This document shows positions 17,558 through 27,732 of a stretch of 64,000 nucleotides of DNA, piece by piece (position 1 is the stretch's first letter; each line of letters starts with the position of its first letter). The DNA comes from an uncultured Pseudomonadales bacterium. Its GTDB lineage: Bacteria; Pseudomonadota; Gammaproteobacteria; Pseudomonadales; Azotimanducaceae. The notes below the pieces were generated by a model. It searched no databases. It was not told the origin of the DNA and saw only the letters and a program-made list of their open reading frames with translations. The translations under genes were made by a program, and so were the position numbers. Location: contig CALSMJ010000005.1 in NCBI GenBank assembly GCA_943787425.1, positions 186,001 through 250,000 on the forward strand, given 5' to 3'.

Positions 17558-17728
17558 ATCCTGCCACCTGACGTCTAGGGCCGAAGCGATTGATCGCTCG
17601 ATTATCCTTCAGCGAGCGATCTCATTGGATGTCCTTACCCAGACCCAAACTACCGTCGCACCCCCTTTCAAGACAAACCAACGAATTTGCCTACGGGTTC
17701 GGCGATGCCTATTCCAGGCAACCGCACC

Positions 17729-18670
17729 TTACAAACCTTTGTTTTGACTGCTTAACCTTTCGATCCGCCTTCTGAGCGCAACAATCTCCTCTTGTTGTGC
17801 TTCATGCTGTGCTTGTAACGCAGCCTGATCTTTGGATTCTCTGGAAAACTCGGTGAGCCCAACCGGCGCCAACACCAAGAAAACAAAGAACGACGTTGCT
17901 TCTGCAAAATGCCAGGTTTTGAGTTTATAGTCACCCGCCTCGGTCTCGTTCCGTGCCAAGGCAACATAGTAGATAACAATGTGAATAAAACTACCGACAA
18001 ACAAGGTTCGAGCCACGACAAAGATATTGATCCTCGAGGCCAAATAGTCATCACCTTCAGAGAACCAAAAGACAATCCCCAAAGCCAAAAACACAAAGGT
18101 TGTCGCGACATTGGCCTCTATCAAACATCGCAGCGCCGGTTTCCCCGAAACCGAAGCCAGCAAACTCCAGACTGCCAAGGCAAGCAGTTGCCAAAGTAAC
18201 AACCACCCAGCCGTCCAGAAATCACCAAAATTAAGCCCGGTCAAAACCATCTGAAGCCCAACTAGCGTCGTCACGACACCGATCACGGCGAGGCTTTGTC
18301 GCACAGTTAACTGATAGATTAATGATGCCCTCAGCTCAGGGTAGTTAATGCAATAGGATAGCCCAGTGATTACTGCCCCAAAGAACAGCGTTCCGATGAC
18401 ATAAGTTGCTTGAAAGTAAGCATCTACGCCGCTCTGATTGTTCATCAGACTGCCCATCATCGCAATCGCTGTACCTGAAACCCCCATGATCAATGCGATG
18501 TCTAGACCGACTTTTCCAAAAAAATGTAACAGCAGCTGCTTCGGTAGCTTGGTAAGCCGGCGGTTATTGTCAAACAGCAGCCTTGAGGCCGGAGCGACCG
18601 CAAGAAGCACGTACGCTGTAAAGAAAAGTTGACTCCAAGTAAAAAGCCATGACGGCAAGTTAAAATCCAA
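17729..18670 (-). CDS. Polytopic membrane protein with C-terminal coiled coil, function unknown
   Basis: A 313-residue protein starting at TTG 18670 (weak start evidence). It has about eight hydrophobic segments covering residues 5-270 and a charged C-terminal tail, roughly residues 280-313, with a heptad-like pattern (AALQAQHEAQQEEIVALRRR). I do not recognise the family. The membrane part has no transporter signature that I can name. The tail probably faces the cytoplasm and could mediate oligomerisation. It is the first intact gene right of the mobile-element remnants and has no obvious operon partner. Confidence 0.7.
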   Translation of the reverse strand: MDFNLPSWLFTWSQLFFTAYVLLAVAPASRLLFDNNRRLTKLPKQLLLHFFGKVGLDIALIMGVSGTAIAMMGSLMNNQSGVDAYFQATYVIGTLFFGAVITGLSYCINYPELRASLIYQLTVRQSLAVIGVVTTLVGLQMVLTGLNFGDFWTAGWLLLWQLLALAVWSLLASVSGKPALRCLIEANVATTFVFLALGIVFWFSEGDDYLASRINIFVVARTLFVGSFIHIVIYYVALARNETEAGDYKLKTWHFAEATSFFVFLVLAPVGLTEFSRESKDQAALQAQHEAQQEEIVALRRRIERLSSQNKGL

Positions 18671-19107
18671 AAGTGTTCTTCGAGTTTCGTGAATCTGGTT
18701 CTAACGTCTTAGAACTTAACTCACCGACTTTGGGCAATTAAATCGGTTTGTTCGAATAGATTGACGAATTCAATCAAGCACGAGCGCTATAAGAAGAGCC
18801 ACTACACGATGCACTCGGGGTTCAATTTAAGACCTAAAGATTCTTCCAGCCCCCTTGATCGTGTCGAGCATTCCTGGGAAGCCCTAGCCTATACCGCGAG
18901 GTTTTCACCACTTTCTTGGTCTCGTTGATCTCGATATCTTTTCGCAACCGTCAGTCGAACCACGCCTCTCTCAGACGATCGCTGATGCTCTGGCCCTAAG
19001 CGCTCGCTTCGAGGTTATACGTTTCGAGCGGCGTACACTTCTAGGCAATCCCCGGACGAATACTTAAGATGCTTGTTGCATCCAATCACAATAGAAGGAT
19101 CAAGATT
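18671..19107. other. Intergenic stretch without a recognisable gene
   Basis: Both strands were read. Short open frames are broken and show no family-like text. The stretch lies between the divergent membrane-protein gene and the SDR gene and presumably holds both promoters. AGAAGGATC just before 19108 is the SDR ribosome-binding site. Confidence 0.5.
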
Positions 19108-19938
19108 ATGGGCACGCTCTCTGGACAAAGCACCATCGTCACCGGTGGTGGTAGCGGCATTGGCCTCGCTTGTGCGCGGGCTTTCGCGACCGATGGCGCC
19201 AACGTATTAATCATGGGAAGAAATCACGAAAAGCTTGAAGCTGCCGTAGCAACGCTCAGAACAATCTCGGGCGCTGGTGAGATCAACTTCTTCGTTGGTG
19301 ATGTCTCCAGCGAGGCAGATGTCGCCGCAGCAATCGAAAAGGCCAGCTTAAAGGACTCCTTGGACATTGCTGTTGCCAACGCAGGCACCGGCTCCTTGTC
19401 CCCCATCATGATGACTGAAGCCTCAAATTGGGATGACATTATGCAGACCAATCTTAATGGCACTTTTTATACGATTAAGCATGCAGGGCGATGGATGGCG
19501 CAATCAGGTGGTGGATCAATTTGCGCCATTTCGTCCATCGCTGGTATCAGGACTCACCGATTCATGGGGTCTTACTGCGTTAGCAAAGCCGGTATTGATA
19601 TGCTGGTTCGCAATGCTGCCGATGAATTGGGCGTTGCCAATATTCGGGTCAATAGCGTTTGTCCCGGTCTGGTTGAAACCGAATTGTCCTCAGGTCTGCT
19701 ACAGACTGAGGCGGTCTTAAACGACTATCTTGACTGTATGCCCATCAGCCGTCCCGGGGCGACCGAAGATATCAGTAATGCCGTTCGGTTTCTGTGCGGC
19801 CCCGAGGCCTCGTGGATCACCGGCGTCGTGATGAGCGTCGACGGCGGTCACCACCTGCGGCGCGGACCCAATGTCGAACCCTTCTCGCGAATGTTATTCG
19901 GTGACGACATTACGGACGGCAAAATCGGCCCCAGCTAA
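19108..19938 (+). CDS. Short-chain dehydrogenase/reductase (SDR)
   Basis: A 276-residue classical SDR. It has the dinucleotide-binding motif TGGGSGIG near residue 12, the NAG motif in VANAGTG, a catalytic Ser in SSIAG and the YxxxK pair in YCVSK. It should use NAD(P)H to oxidise or reduce a hydroxyl/keto group. The start at 19108 follows AGAAGGATC; an in-frame ATG at 19069 lacks a site. It is co-directional with the CoA transferase and amidase genes, with gaps of ~140 bp and ~130 bp, so they may be one transcription unit. Confidence 0.93.
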   Translation: MGTLSGQSTIVTGGGSGIGLACARAFATDGANVLIMGRNHEKLEAAVATLRTISGAGEINFFVGDVSSEADVAAAIEKASLKDSLDIAVANAGTGSLSPIMMTEASNWDDIMQTNLNGTFYTIKHAGRWMAQSGGGSICAISSIAGIRTHRFMGSYCVSKAGIDMLVRNAADELGVANIRVNSVCPGLVETELSSGLLQTEAVLNDYLDCMPISRPGATEDISNAVRFLCGPEASWITGVVMSVDGGHHLRRGPNVEPFSRMLFGDDITDGKIGPS

Positions 19939-20081
19939 CCGATTTCGTCCCTAGACTTAGCGCCTTAGGTCGAGAATTTAATTCGGGCTTGCTGATGAAG
20001 AGAATTCGAGACGGTCTTTAAAAACCGCGTTATAGTCATTGATATCAAACTTCCTAAAGCAAAACCATTGGAGCCGTGCTC

Positions 20082-21266
20082 ATGAAACCCCTTGAAGGCT
20101 TGCGAGTTCTGGATCTCACCCATGTGCTGGCGGGACCTTACTGCACGTATCAACTCGGAATGCTCGGCGCAGAGATCATCAAAATCGAAGCCCCATCAGG
20201 CGATATGACACGATCCTGGGGCGGTACGCCAGAGCAGTTGTCTCATAGAATTGGGAGCGGGTTTGTACCTCAAAATGCCGGTAAACGCAGCCTTTGTTTG
20301 GACCTTTCGAATCTCGAGGCCCAAGCTTGTGCTCAGAGACTCGCAGCGAACGTCGACATTCTCGTTGAAAACTTTGAGGGCGGGACTATGGCTAAATTTG
20401 GCTTGGATTACCCATCGCTCGTTGACAAAAATCCCGGCCTCATTTACTTGTCCATTTCAGCCTTTGGGCGAAATGGCCCTCAGGCAAATCGACCCGGATT
20501 TGACGATGTCATCCAAGCCACCTCCGGCTATATGGCCAACAATATTCGCGGCGATGGCCCGATCCGAACTGGCGGGCCGGTGCTGGATTATGCAACCGGC
20601 ATGCAGGCTGCCTCGGCAGTTTTGGCGGCGCTGTTGCTAAAAGCTCGAACTGGAGAAGGCCAATATATTGATTTGGCCATGCAAGACGTGGCGATGCTGC
20701 TGCTCAATCGTAATACCAGTATCGCCGCCTCAACGGGCACGCCACCCCCACCGGCGGGTAACCGAGAAGCGCCGTTACTGGGTCGGTATGAGACGCAAGA
20801 CGGTTACGTCATGTTGGCCGGTTATTTTCCTGATCATTGCCGCGGGATCTGTGCCGCGATCGGTTTAACCGACTATGCAGAACTTACAACCAAGGCGTTT
20901 ATGACCCGCATCAAAACCATTGAGCAGGATGTGGTTGCCCGGCTGCTGACCAAAACATCCGCTGAATGGGACGCCTGCTTCGCGCAGGCCAAAGCCGTCG
21001 CAGGCGGAGTCCAAAGCCTTGAGCAGACCCTGGCAGGTGGGCAACCGGCGGCTCGCGGTCTGCTTCAGCAGGTCGAAACCGCAGCAGGCCCGCAGCAAGT
21101 TACAACCGCGGGCTATCGCATCAATGAGTCCGTTTTTGGCCCAGCCGGTGAGGTGCCGCTGCTCGGCCAGCATTCAACAGCGGTGCTTAAAGCATTCAAT
21201 TACAGCGACGACGATATTGCCCGTTTAATTTCCGCTGGCGCCGTAATTCAAGCGCCCGCGGCATAA
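20082..21266 (+). CDS. CaiB/BaiF family (class III) CoA transferase
   Basis: A ~394-residue protein starting at ATG 20082, eight bases after GGAG. It opens with LEGLRVLDLTHVLAGPYCTY and contains the family Asp region FDDVIQATSGYMANN (the likely catalytic Asp) and LLLKARTGEGQYIDLAMQDV. Class III enzymes move CoA between acids through an aspartyl-CoA intermediate; some members are racemases (alpha-methylacyl-CoA racemase). It sits between an SDR and an amidase gene, consistent with activation of a carboxylic acid for further breakdown (inference). Confidence 0.93.
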   Translation: MKPLEGLRVLDLTHVLAGPYCTYQLGMLGAEIIKIEAPSGDMTRSWGGTPEQLSHRIGSGFVPQNAGKRSLCLDLSNLEAQACAQRLAANVDILVENFEGGTMAKFGLDYPSLVDKNPGLIYLSISAFGRNGPQANRPGFDDVIQATSGYMANNIRGDGPIRTGGPVLDYATGMQAASAVLAALLLKARTGEGQYIDLAMQDVAMLLLNRNTSIAASTGTPPPPAGNREAPLLGRYETQDGYVMLAGYFPDHCRGICAAIGLTDYAELTTKAFMTRIKTIEQDVVARLLTKTSAEWDACFAQAKAVAGGVQSLEQTLAGGQPAARGLLQQVETAAGPQQVTTAGYRINESVFGPAGEVPLLGQHSTAVLKAFNYSDDDIARLISAGAVIQAPAA

Positions 21267-21397
21267 CGCGCAATGTCCAACAGTTTCAAACAAGCGCTTC
21301 GCGCTGGGGCCAGTAAACCAAGTCAAGGCCCGAGATGCTTCAGCCGCATCCGGGCTGCCGCAGCCTGGTTTTCCGCTGGTCAAAACAGGTCCAAAAA

Positions 21398-22825
21398 ATG
21401 AATATTTTGGGGCTCTCCGCGATCGCGATTGCCAAGCTGATACGCGATCGCGAAGTGTCCGCGCTGGCGGTCATGATGCAAACCCTTGAGCAAGTAGAAC
21501 GCGTTCAGCGCGCCTTGAACCCCTTTGTGACGATCGCCTGGGATCAAGCCATCGAGCACGCAAAACGCTGCGATGAACAGTTGCTTAAAGGTCCGCCAAG
21601 TAATACGGCCCATCTTTTCGGCGTGCCGTTTACCGCCAAAGATTTATTGAACACCTTTGATTTAAGAACTACGTATGGCTCGCGAGCCTTCGAAGCTTTT
21701 CAACCCAAGGCCGATGTCGTTGCGATCGATCGACTCCGCAAGGCCGGCGCTGTGCTGATCGGTAAAACAACCACGCCAGAATTTGCCTCCCAACTCCTCA
21801 CCGACTCAGAACTCACTGGCATTACCCGCAATCCTTGGGACCCAACCCGCTCGCCAGGCGGCAGTAGTGGTGGCGCTGGCGTGGCAGTTGCGACTGGGGT
21901 CGGCGCCTTTGGGATCAGCACCGATGGCGGCGGTTCTGCACGTGTACCAGCTGCCGCCTGCGGCATTCTCGGTTTAAAAGTAACCTTGGGCGCAATCCCC
22001 CACGAGACCTGGCCCTTTCACTTTGGCAATAATAGCTCCATCTCGATCAACAGCCGGCACGTCGAGGATCTCGTGCTAGGGTTTAATCTCATGAAGGGTG
22101 CAAGCACCCTGGACCCTTGGTCCCGCCGTCGGATTGCACCGCTGAGTCAGCCAGAGCCATCGCAAGCAAAAGGCCCCAAAAAAAGAGCGCTTTTTATTCC
22201 AGCGTTAGGCGGCCAAGTAGCTGATCAAAACATCATGGCGGTCGTTCAGCCGTCTCTCAAAGCCCTACAGCAGGCTGGATACGAGATCTCAACCGCTGAA
22301 GATGATCCGGTTGCCTTCGATCGTGGCCTGTCGCTGGAACTGATGGCGGCGAATCTCGCCGCGCGCGTTCGAGCAATGCAGCCCGAACAACAAGCCAGCC
22401 TCAGCGCGCCCCTGAAAGCCTTACTGTCAAACGAGACCTTCAAATCTGATGGGGTGCGCCTTCAAGCTCAGGCGATCGAACGCTCGGCGCTATACGATCG
22501 CCTTGAACACACGTTAAACCAGTACAGTCTCATTCTAACGCCGACGCTGAATGCCCAAGCCCCGCTCGCGGATCCGAGCCAGGATCAGCGAGTCTGCATA
22601 AATGGTGATTGGGCGCCGCTGGCGGCTTGGTGGTCCCATCTGTCAATAGCGAACCTGACGGGTCATCCTGCCATCTCGATTCCATGTGGCTGGGACGCAG
22701 ACGGGTTGCCCGTTGGCCTACACGCCATCGCGGGTTGGGACCGCGAACAGGACCTAGTGGATCTTGCCGCAAGCGTTGCTTTGCACCATGACTGGACCGG
22801 CCATTATCCAAGCATTGCGTCATGA
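21398..22825 (+). CDS. Amidase (amidase-signature family), cytoplasmic
   Basis: A 475-residue GatA-type amidase. Catalytic Lys lies in PFTAKDLLN, the Gly/Ser loop in RSPGGSSGGAGVAVA, and the cis-Ser region in GISTDGGGSARVPAA. There is no export signal, unlike the Tat amidase at 9130-10740. The start at 21398 is the ATG at the beginning of the conserved region; an upstream in-frame ATG at 21335 adds unlike sequence. It is last in the SDR-CoA transferase-amidase series and probably hydrolyses a small amide. GatA itself is unlikely because gatB and gatC are absent. Confidence 0.9.
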   Translation: MNILGLSAIAIAKLIRDREVSALAVMMQTLEQVERVQRALNPFVTIAWDQAIEHAKRCDEQLLKGPPSNTAHLFGVPFTAKDLLNTFDLRTTYGSRAFEAFQPKADVVAIDRLRKAGAVLIGKTTTPEFASQLLTDSELTGITRNPWDPTRSPGGSSGGAGVAVATGVGAFGISTDGGGSARVPAAACGILGLKVTLGAIPHETWPFHFGNNSSISINSRHVEDLVLGFNLMKGASTLDPWSRRRIAPLSQPEPSQAKGPKKRALFIPALGGQVADQNIMAVVQPSLKALQQAGYEISTAEDDPVAFDRGLSLELMAANLAARVRAMQPEQQASLSAPLKALLSNETFKSDGVRLQAQAIERSALYDRLEHTLNQYSLILTPTLNAQAPLADPSQDQRVCINGDWAPLAAWWSHLSIANLTGHPAISIPCGWDADGLPVGLHAIAGWDREQDLVDLAASVALHHDWTGHYPSIAS

Positions 22826-23004
22826 ACGGTGGGTTTATTCGGTAAAACCATGGCACGCGCTTTTCATCAACCTAAGTCCGCCGCACCTTTAGATCCACCC
22901 AGCGCTGCGGCGCCCGGGCCTGAAGCGGATAACATGTCCGCTGAACGCAGTAAGGCGACAGTCTTAAAGACGCACCTTGGCAGTTGTGACGCTCGGAGCC
23001 GTCG

Positions 23005-24387
23005 TCAGATCTCACCATCGATGTAACGCTGAATCATGATGTGGTGCTGACGAATCCGCATGTCTTGATAATTGCCGAACTGCACCTGATTGTTACCCGA
23101 GCTCTTTAGCCCCTGCTGAACATAGGGAAGGTTGCCCATATCTTGGTCCGCGATCGCGCCGAGGCCGCCCAATTCTTCCGCATCACTCCAGCGTTCATCC
23201 TCCGAGAGCACTCGCCGCGGCGCTGGCCGCGGCCGCTCGCCGTCTTTGGGGACCAGGTCAAGCTGATAGATTTCCATAATGGCGCTATCAACATCCCGAC
23301 CATTGGGCCGCCAGCGATAAACACGAGTTGGCTTCATCCCGCCCCAAACGGAAAAATTCGGAAAGACGTTATACAGTATTGAGTCGAGCATTTCGGCATC
23401 AGAATAGTGGCCATAATCATGCCCGTTCAATGCCTGCAAACTTTCGCGCACGTTTTCCGCCATAAACGCGCGGGCGGTCACCCCGGGCGGTAGGGGTTTA
23501 ACATCACTATAAATTTTGTAACGGCGACTCGTCATATCATCCAGGATCCGCTGCTCGGACACCGTCTCTCGATCGAGCAAAGGGCTTGGTTCGGCGCTCG
23601 CACTGATTTGTCGGCTGACGTAATCCGAAAACAGATCGTATTGAGAGTTGACGTCGGTGACGTGGGTCATAATTTGCGGGTGCGTGGTCGGCGCATGTTG
23701 GGATTCCATAAACGCTTCTGCGACAACCTTCCAATTACACGGCACAACTTTCTCAACATGATACGTAATGGCCCGGTCTTCTAAATGCCAATCTTTGAAA
23801 TGCCAATCCAGCGGGCCAATCACGTCCATCAGCGGCGGCGGCGCCTCATCAAAGCTGACAAACACAAATCCGCCCCAGGTATCGGCCTTTAACTCTGGCA
23901 GTTGCAGTGTTTCGGCGTCTAAATGCTGATAATCCCAAGGGGTTGGGCAGCTTTTAAAATCACCGTTCAACTGCCAACAAAACCCGTGGAACGGACACTT
24001 TAATTCGGTCTTATTACCTGCTGTTAAAGCGAGCTTGCGTCCTCGATGCAGGCAAGCATTGTAAAATGCTTGAATTCGATCCGGCGCAGAACGCACAAGC
24101 AAGACCGACTTATCGATAATCTCATACACGAGATAGTCGCCAACTTCTGGAATCTCTTCGACCCGGCAGGCCATTTGCCAGGCCCGCATCCACATATGCT
24201 CGACTTCTTGATCGAAGCGGGCAACGGACGTGTAGTGACTTGCCGGCACCGGTTCGCTGCCAAGATATTGGGCTTGCTCGACCCGCAAGCATTCTGGAAC
24301 CGCTCGGGTATCACGATCCAAGATATCTTGATAGGACTCACCTTCGAAACGCGCATGAATATCGAACGCTTTATCTGACTCTTCCAA
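23005..24387 (-). CDS. Rieske-type aromatic-ring-hydroxylating oxygenase, alpha subunit
   Basis: A ~460-residue protein. The Rieske motif is CLHRGR, then CPFHGFCW ~18 residues later (CxH-x-CxxH). The mononuclear-iron region is visible as AFMESQHAPTTHPQ. A TTG at 24387 is favoured as start because AGAGGAG lies six bases before it; a GTG at 24420 is the alternative. Partner reductase and ferredoxin genes are not adjacent, so electrons must come from elsewhere. A second, frameshifted relative lies at 34408-35809. The substrate is not predictable; this group includes oxygenases and demethylases acting on aromatic, quaternary-amine and other compounds. Confidence 0.9.
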   Translation of the reverse strand: MEESDKAFDIHARFEGESYQDILDRDTRAVPECLRVEQAQYLGSEPVPASHYTSVARFDQEVEHMWMRAWQMACRVEEIPEVGDYLVYEIIDKSVLLVRSAPDRIQAFYNACLHRGRKLALTAGNKTELKCPFHGFCWQLNGDFKSCPTPWDYQHLDAETLQLPELKADTWGGFVFVSFDEAPPPLMDVIGPLDWHFKDWHLEDRAITYHVEKVVPCNWKVVAEAFMESQHAPTTHPQIMTHVTDVNSQYDLFSDYVSRQISASAEPSPLLDRETVSEQRILDDMTSRRYKIYSDVKPLPPGVTARAFMAENVRESLQALNGHDYGHYSDAEMLDSILYNVFPNFSVWGGMKPTRVYRWRPNGRDVDSAIMEIYQLDLVPKDGERPRPAPRRVLSEDERWSDAEELGGLGAIADQDMGNLPYVQQGLKSSGNNQVQFGNYQDMRIRQHHIMIQRYIDGEI

Positions 24388-24674
24388 AACAGGCTCCTCT
24401 TGTTCACCAAAACACCGCACGATACCAATATTGTGCTGGGACGTTTTTTACTTTACTGGCTTTCTAACCACGACACGAGTCTCACAAGTGATTCAGTCGG
24501 CCAATATCCCGCCGCACAACCATCAAACTAACTCGCGGTCCTACAATCAGCCGTCGCCAGCCCGCAAACCTCATTAATTCAGGCCGATGCGGGCGCTCAA
24601 ATAAACCAGCAATAGACCGCTTCTTGATGAGTCCTTAAACTGCGCCTTTAACCTCACGACGAGCAAGCCCGCCT

Positions 24675-26165
24675 ATGAACGCTTACGAACAGCTTGAAGC
24701 GCATTATCAAAAAATCAATGACCTTCGACACATTGGGGCGATTACGGGCTGGGATGAATCAGCAATGATGCCAGCCGGGGGCGGCGCCGCTCGAAGCCGA
24801 GCGACGGCGACCCTAAACGTGCTCATTCACGACCTCACCGTGACCCCACAAATTGGTGATTGGCTTGCAGCTTGTGAAAACCTTGCGCTCTCCCCAATGC
24901 AAATGGCGAATGTAACCGTCATTCAGCGCGAGCATCGGCAAGCCGCGTGTCTAACGGCCGACTTTGTGCGGGCACAAACCGAGGCGGTAATGGCCTCGGA
25001 GCAACAATGGCGAACTTCCAGAGCTGAAAATGATTGGGCAACCATGCAACCCCACCTTGAACGCGTTGTCGGTTTAACGCGAGAGGAAGCCGCACTGCGC
25101 GCCGACGCGGGTGGCCTGGGCCTTTATGACGCGATGCTTGAGCTTTACGAGCCGGGTGTTACCGCAAGCCAACTCGACACCTTATTTGAGCCGCTGAAAA
25201 CAAGTCTACCGCCCTTAATCGATGCGGTAATCGCGCGCCAAGCCAAAACACCCTGCATGCCCTTGGGCGATCATTTTGAGGTTGAAGCGCAACGGCAACT
25301 CGGATTGTCCGTTATGAGCACCTTGGGCTTTGATTTTAACCATGGCCGACTGGATACCGCTCACCACCCATTTTGTGGCGGCGTACCGGAAGATGTGCGT
25401 CTCACCACACGTTATGACGAAACCGACTTTTTACAATCGCTTTTTGGCGTTATTCACGAAACCGGCCACGCAATGTATGAGCAAGGACGCCCCAAAGCCT
25501 GGCTCACCCAGCCTGTGAGTCAAGCCCTGTCCATGGGGACTCACGAAAGCCAATCGCTGCTGATGGAAATGCAGGCGGGTCGATCAACTGCTTTTTTGAC
25601 CTTTCTCGCACCAAAAATGCGAGCCGCATTTGATCGGGCGGAAAATGACGCAGCTTGGTCAGTTGATAACCTTTATCGGCATATCACAACCGTGCGCCGG
25701 GACTTCATACGAGTCGACGCCGACGAAATAACCTACCCGTTGCACGTTATTTTAAGATACGAGCTTGAAAAAGCGCTGATTGATGGCAGCCTAACCGTTG
25801 CCGATCTGCCAGAAGCTTGGGATCAAAAGATGACCGACTACTTTGGCTTATCAACTGCTGGTAATTACAAAAATGGCGTCATGCAGGATGTGCATTGGCC
25901 TGCCGGGTTAATTGGTTATTTCCCAACCTACACGTTGGGCGCGCTCATGGCGGCGCAGTTATTTGAGGCTGCAAAGACAAGCCAACCCGAGACTCTGCAG
26001 CAGATCGCAAGCGGTGATTTTACGGGTCTTCTCAGCTGGCTCCGCAAGCACGTCCACAATCGGGGCAGCGCGGTTGCCGTTGATCAATTGATGACGGATG
26101 CGACGGGCTCGCCCCTGAACACCGAGGCTTTTTTATCCCATCTACGCGCGCGGTATCTGAGCTGA
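24675..26165 (+). CDS. Carboxypeptidase Taq-type metallocarboxypeptidase (M32)
   Basis: A 496-residue protein, the usual length for M32. The zinc-binding motif HETGH lies in GVIHETGHAMYEQG, with GTHESQSLLMEM providing the third ligand region. Other family text includes IGAITGWDESAMMP near the start and HVILRYELEKALIDG. It is a cytoplasmic enzyme that removes C-terminal residues from peptides. It is divergent from the Rieske oxygenase gene with ~290 bp between them. Confidence 0.96.
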   Translation: MNAYEQLEAHYQKINDLRHIGAITGWDESAMMPAGGGAARSRATATLNVLIHDLTVTPQIGDWLAACENLALSPMQMANVTVIQREHRQAACLTADFVRAQTEAVMASEQQWRTSRAENDWATMQPHLERVVGLTREEAALRADAGGLGLYDAMLELYEPGVTASQLDTLFEPLKTSLPPLIDAVIARQAKTPCMPLGDHFEVEAQRQLGLSVMSTLGFDFNHGRLDTAHHPFCGGVPEDVRLTTRYDETDFLQSLFGVIHETGHAMYEQGRPKAWLTQPVSQALSMGTHESQSLLMEMQAGRSTAFLTFLAPKMRAAFDRAENDAAWSVDNLYRHITTVRRDFIRVDADEITYPLHVILRYELEKALIDGSLTVADLPEAWDQKMTDYFGLSTAGNYKNGVMQDVHWPAGLIGYFPTYTLGALMAAQLFEAAKTSQPETLQQIASGDFTGLLSWLRKHVHNRGSAVAVDQLMTDATGSPLNTEAFLSHLRARYLS

Positions 26166-26306
26166 TGCCGACTAAGGCCAGCACAACGCGCAATCGCGAC
26201 AGGGGCCGCGAGGGTTGGGATACCTAACCCGGTTTGCTGGCTGCGAGACGATGGCGTTTACCCCCTAATTCGGTCAGGATAAGCTTTTAACAACCATCAA
26301 CGCACT

Positions 26307-26660
26307 ATGACTGAAATCAATCCGAATCCCTCTAGTCAATCTCAAACTGCACTGCCTTGGGATGTCATTATTCACAGCACCACGGGCATCGCGTGCCTGG
26401 TGATTGGCGCCTTCATGGTCATCACGGGCACCGCATGGTCCACTTTTGTGTTTTCCGCGCTGATGCTCTTGTCGTTTGTGAGCGCGCTGATCATTAGCGC
26501 CACGACCAATAGTTGGGTGCGTGGGCATTTCTTGGCGATGGCGCCGATTGTGGGCATCGCGGCGGGTTATCTGGGTTTTGAGTGGGGCTTTGCCCTCGCC
26601 TACGCCCTCATTTGGGCGGCATTTTTGCACTTTGTTTGGCGGGGCCTGTTGCAAAAATAA
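26307..26660 (+). CDS. Small four-helix membrane protein, function unknown
   Basis: A 117-residue protein with a polar N-terminal ~20 residues and four hydrophobic segments near residues 22-42, 45-64, 72-90 and 92-112. I do not recognise the family and see no catalytic or ligand motif. It lies 141 bp after the carboxypeptidase gene in the same direction. Confidence 0.65.
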   Translation: MTEINPNPSSQSQTALPWDVIIHSTTGIACLVIGAFMVITGTAWSTFVFSALMLLSFVSALIISATTNSWVRGHFLAMAPIVGIAAGYLGFEWGFALAYALIWAAFLHFVWRGLLQK

Positions 26661-26821
26661 AGCGTCTTTAAGCTGGGCTGCACAACCCAGTGCATTTTCG
26701 CGTCATGGCCCAAGCCTTTCCCAAGAATCATCCTCAGCCTAAAAATCCGTAACCAAATTCGAACTATCCTAGGTGCGCGTGACTAAAACCATTAGGTTTA
26801 AAGGAACTTTAAACTAACCCT

Positions 26822-27574
26822 ATGGAGCAACCCTTGAAAATTATCCTTTTCACCTTAATGGCTGTCTTTTCGCTGACAAGTTTTGCCGACCATCACGCCA
26901 TGCCTGAAAATGGTGTCGTTGAACTCTACGAATGCGACCTCAACGACGGCGCAAGTATCGAAGACGTTGTCAATTTCGGACGCAGTGATTTTAAGAAATT
27001 TGTTGCGAAACAGAAGCTATCGGTCAACAGCTTTCTCTGGGAACCGGTAGCGGTTGCGCCGCCCTATCAGGACGCGCAACTGCGATGGATCAACTATTTC
27101 CCTACCTGGGCTGACTATAGCAAGGCGGTTGCTGCCTGGACCAATTCAGACAATGCAAACAACCAGACCGCGCTCGCCGCCATGACCACCTGTAACAAGC
27201 CTGTATTTGCGACATCCATGCCGATAGCCCAAATGCCGCGGGACAAAAAGAAACCGCTGATTGTGGGCGTTTGCAATCTGAACGACGGCGCGACCGTGGC
27301 GGATGCTTTGAACTACGTCACGCCCGAGCGACATCAAAACATCAATAAGATGTTGGGAACTAACAACGGCGGCATGTTGTGGGTACCAGGATTTGGCTTG
27401 AACCCTGATTTCGACTTCCTGCAGGTCATCGCTGGCACACAAAGTGACATGATGACCCTGTTTGATGGCGTGCGCACTGGTAAGGTCCAAACAGCGCAAG
27501 CTGCTTATAGCGATCAGTCACCACCCATGTCGTGCCACTGGGATCTGTCGAATTCTTATTCTTTATTGAACTAA
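26822..27574 (+). CDS. Secreted protein with internal duplication, function unknown
   Basis: A 250-residue protein with a signal peptide (LKIILFTLMAVFSLTSFADH). The mature part appears to hold two related units: VELYECDLNDGASIEDVVNF near residue 35 and VGVCNLNDGATVADALNYVT near residue 150, each followed by SFLWEP or GMLWVPG text. This suggests a duplicated ~110-residue domain, possibly a ferredoxin-like alpha/beta fold as in stress-responsive barrel proteins (inference). Cysteines at similar places in both halves could pair. No enzyme motif is seen. Confidence 0.78.
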   Translation: MEQPLKIILFTLMAVFSLTSFADHHAMPENGVVELYECDLNDGASIEDVVNFGRSDFKKFVAKQKLSVNSFLWEPVAVAPPYQDAQLRWINYFPTWADYSKAVAAWTNSDNANNQTALAAMTTCNKPVFATSMPIAQMPRDKKKPLIVGVCNLNDGATVADALNYVTPERHQNINKMLGTNNGGMLWVPGFGLNPDFDFLQVIAGTQSDMMTLFDGVRTGKVQTAQAAYSDQSPPMSCHWDLSNSYSLLN

Positions 27575-27584
27575 CCGGCGCTTT

Positions 27585-27608
27585 GGCAAGCACGCTTGCG
27601 TGCTTGCC
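27585..27608 (+). terminator. Strong stem-loop downstream of the secreted duplicated protein
   Basis: GGCAAGCACGC and GCGTGCTTGCC form a perfect 11-bp stem around TT, starting 11 bases after the stop codon at 27574. There is no T-run, so it may be an RNA 3'-end stabiliser or Rho-associated end rather than a classic intrinsic terminator. Confidence 0.5.
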
Positions 27609-27732
27609 TCGTCGCGGTCTTAACACGTTATCGCGAAATCCAGGGTACCAATACCTGCGCAACGGTTTTGCAAGCAAGATGCGCGATGAAAACTATAATT
27701 TTGTACCATCCCCGCAAAAAAAGTCCCAAAAA

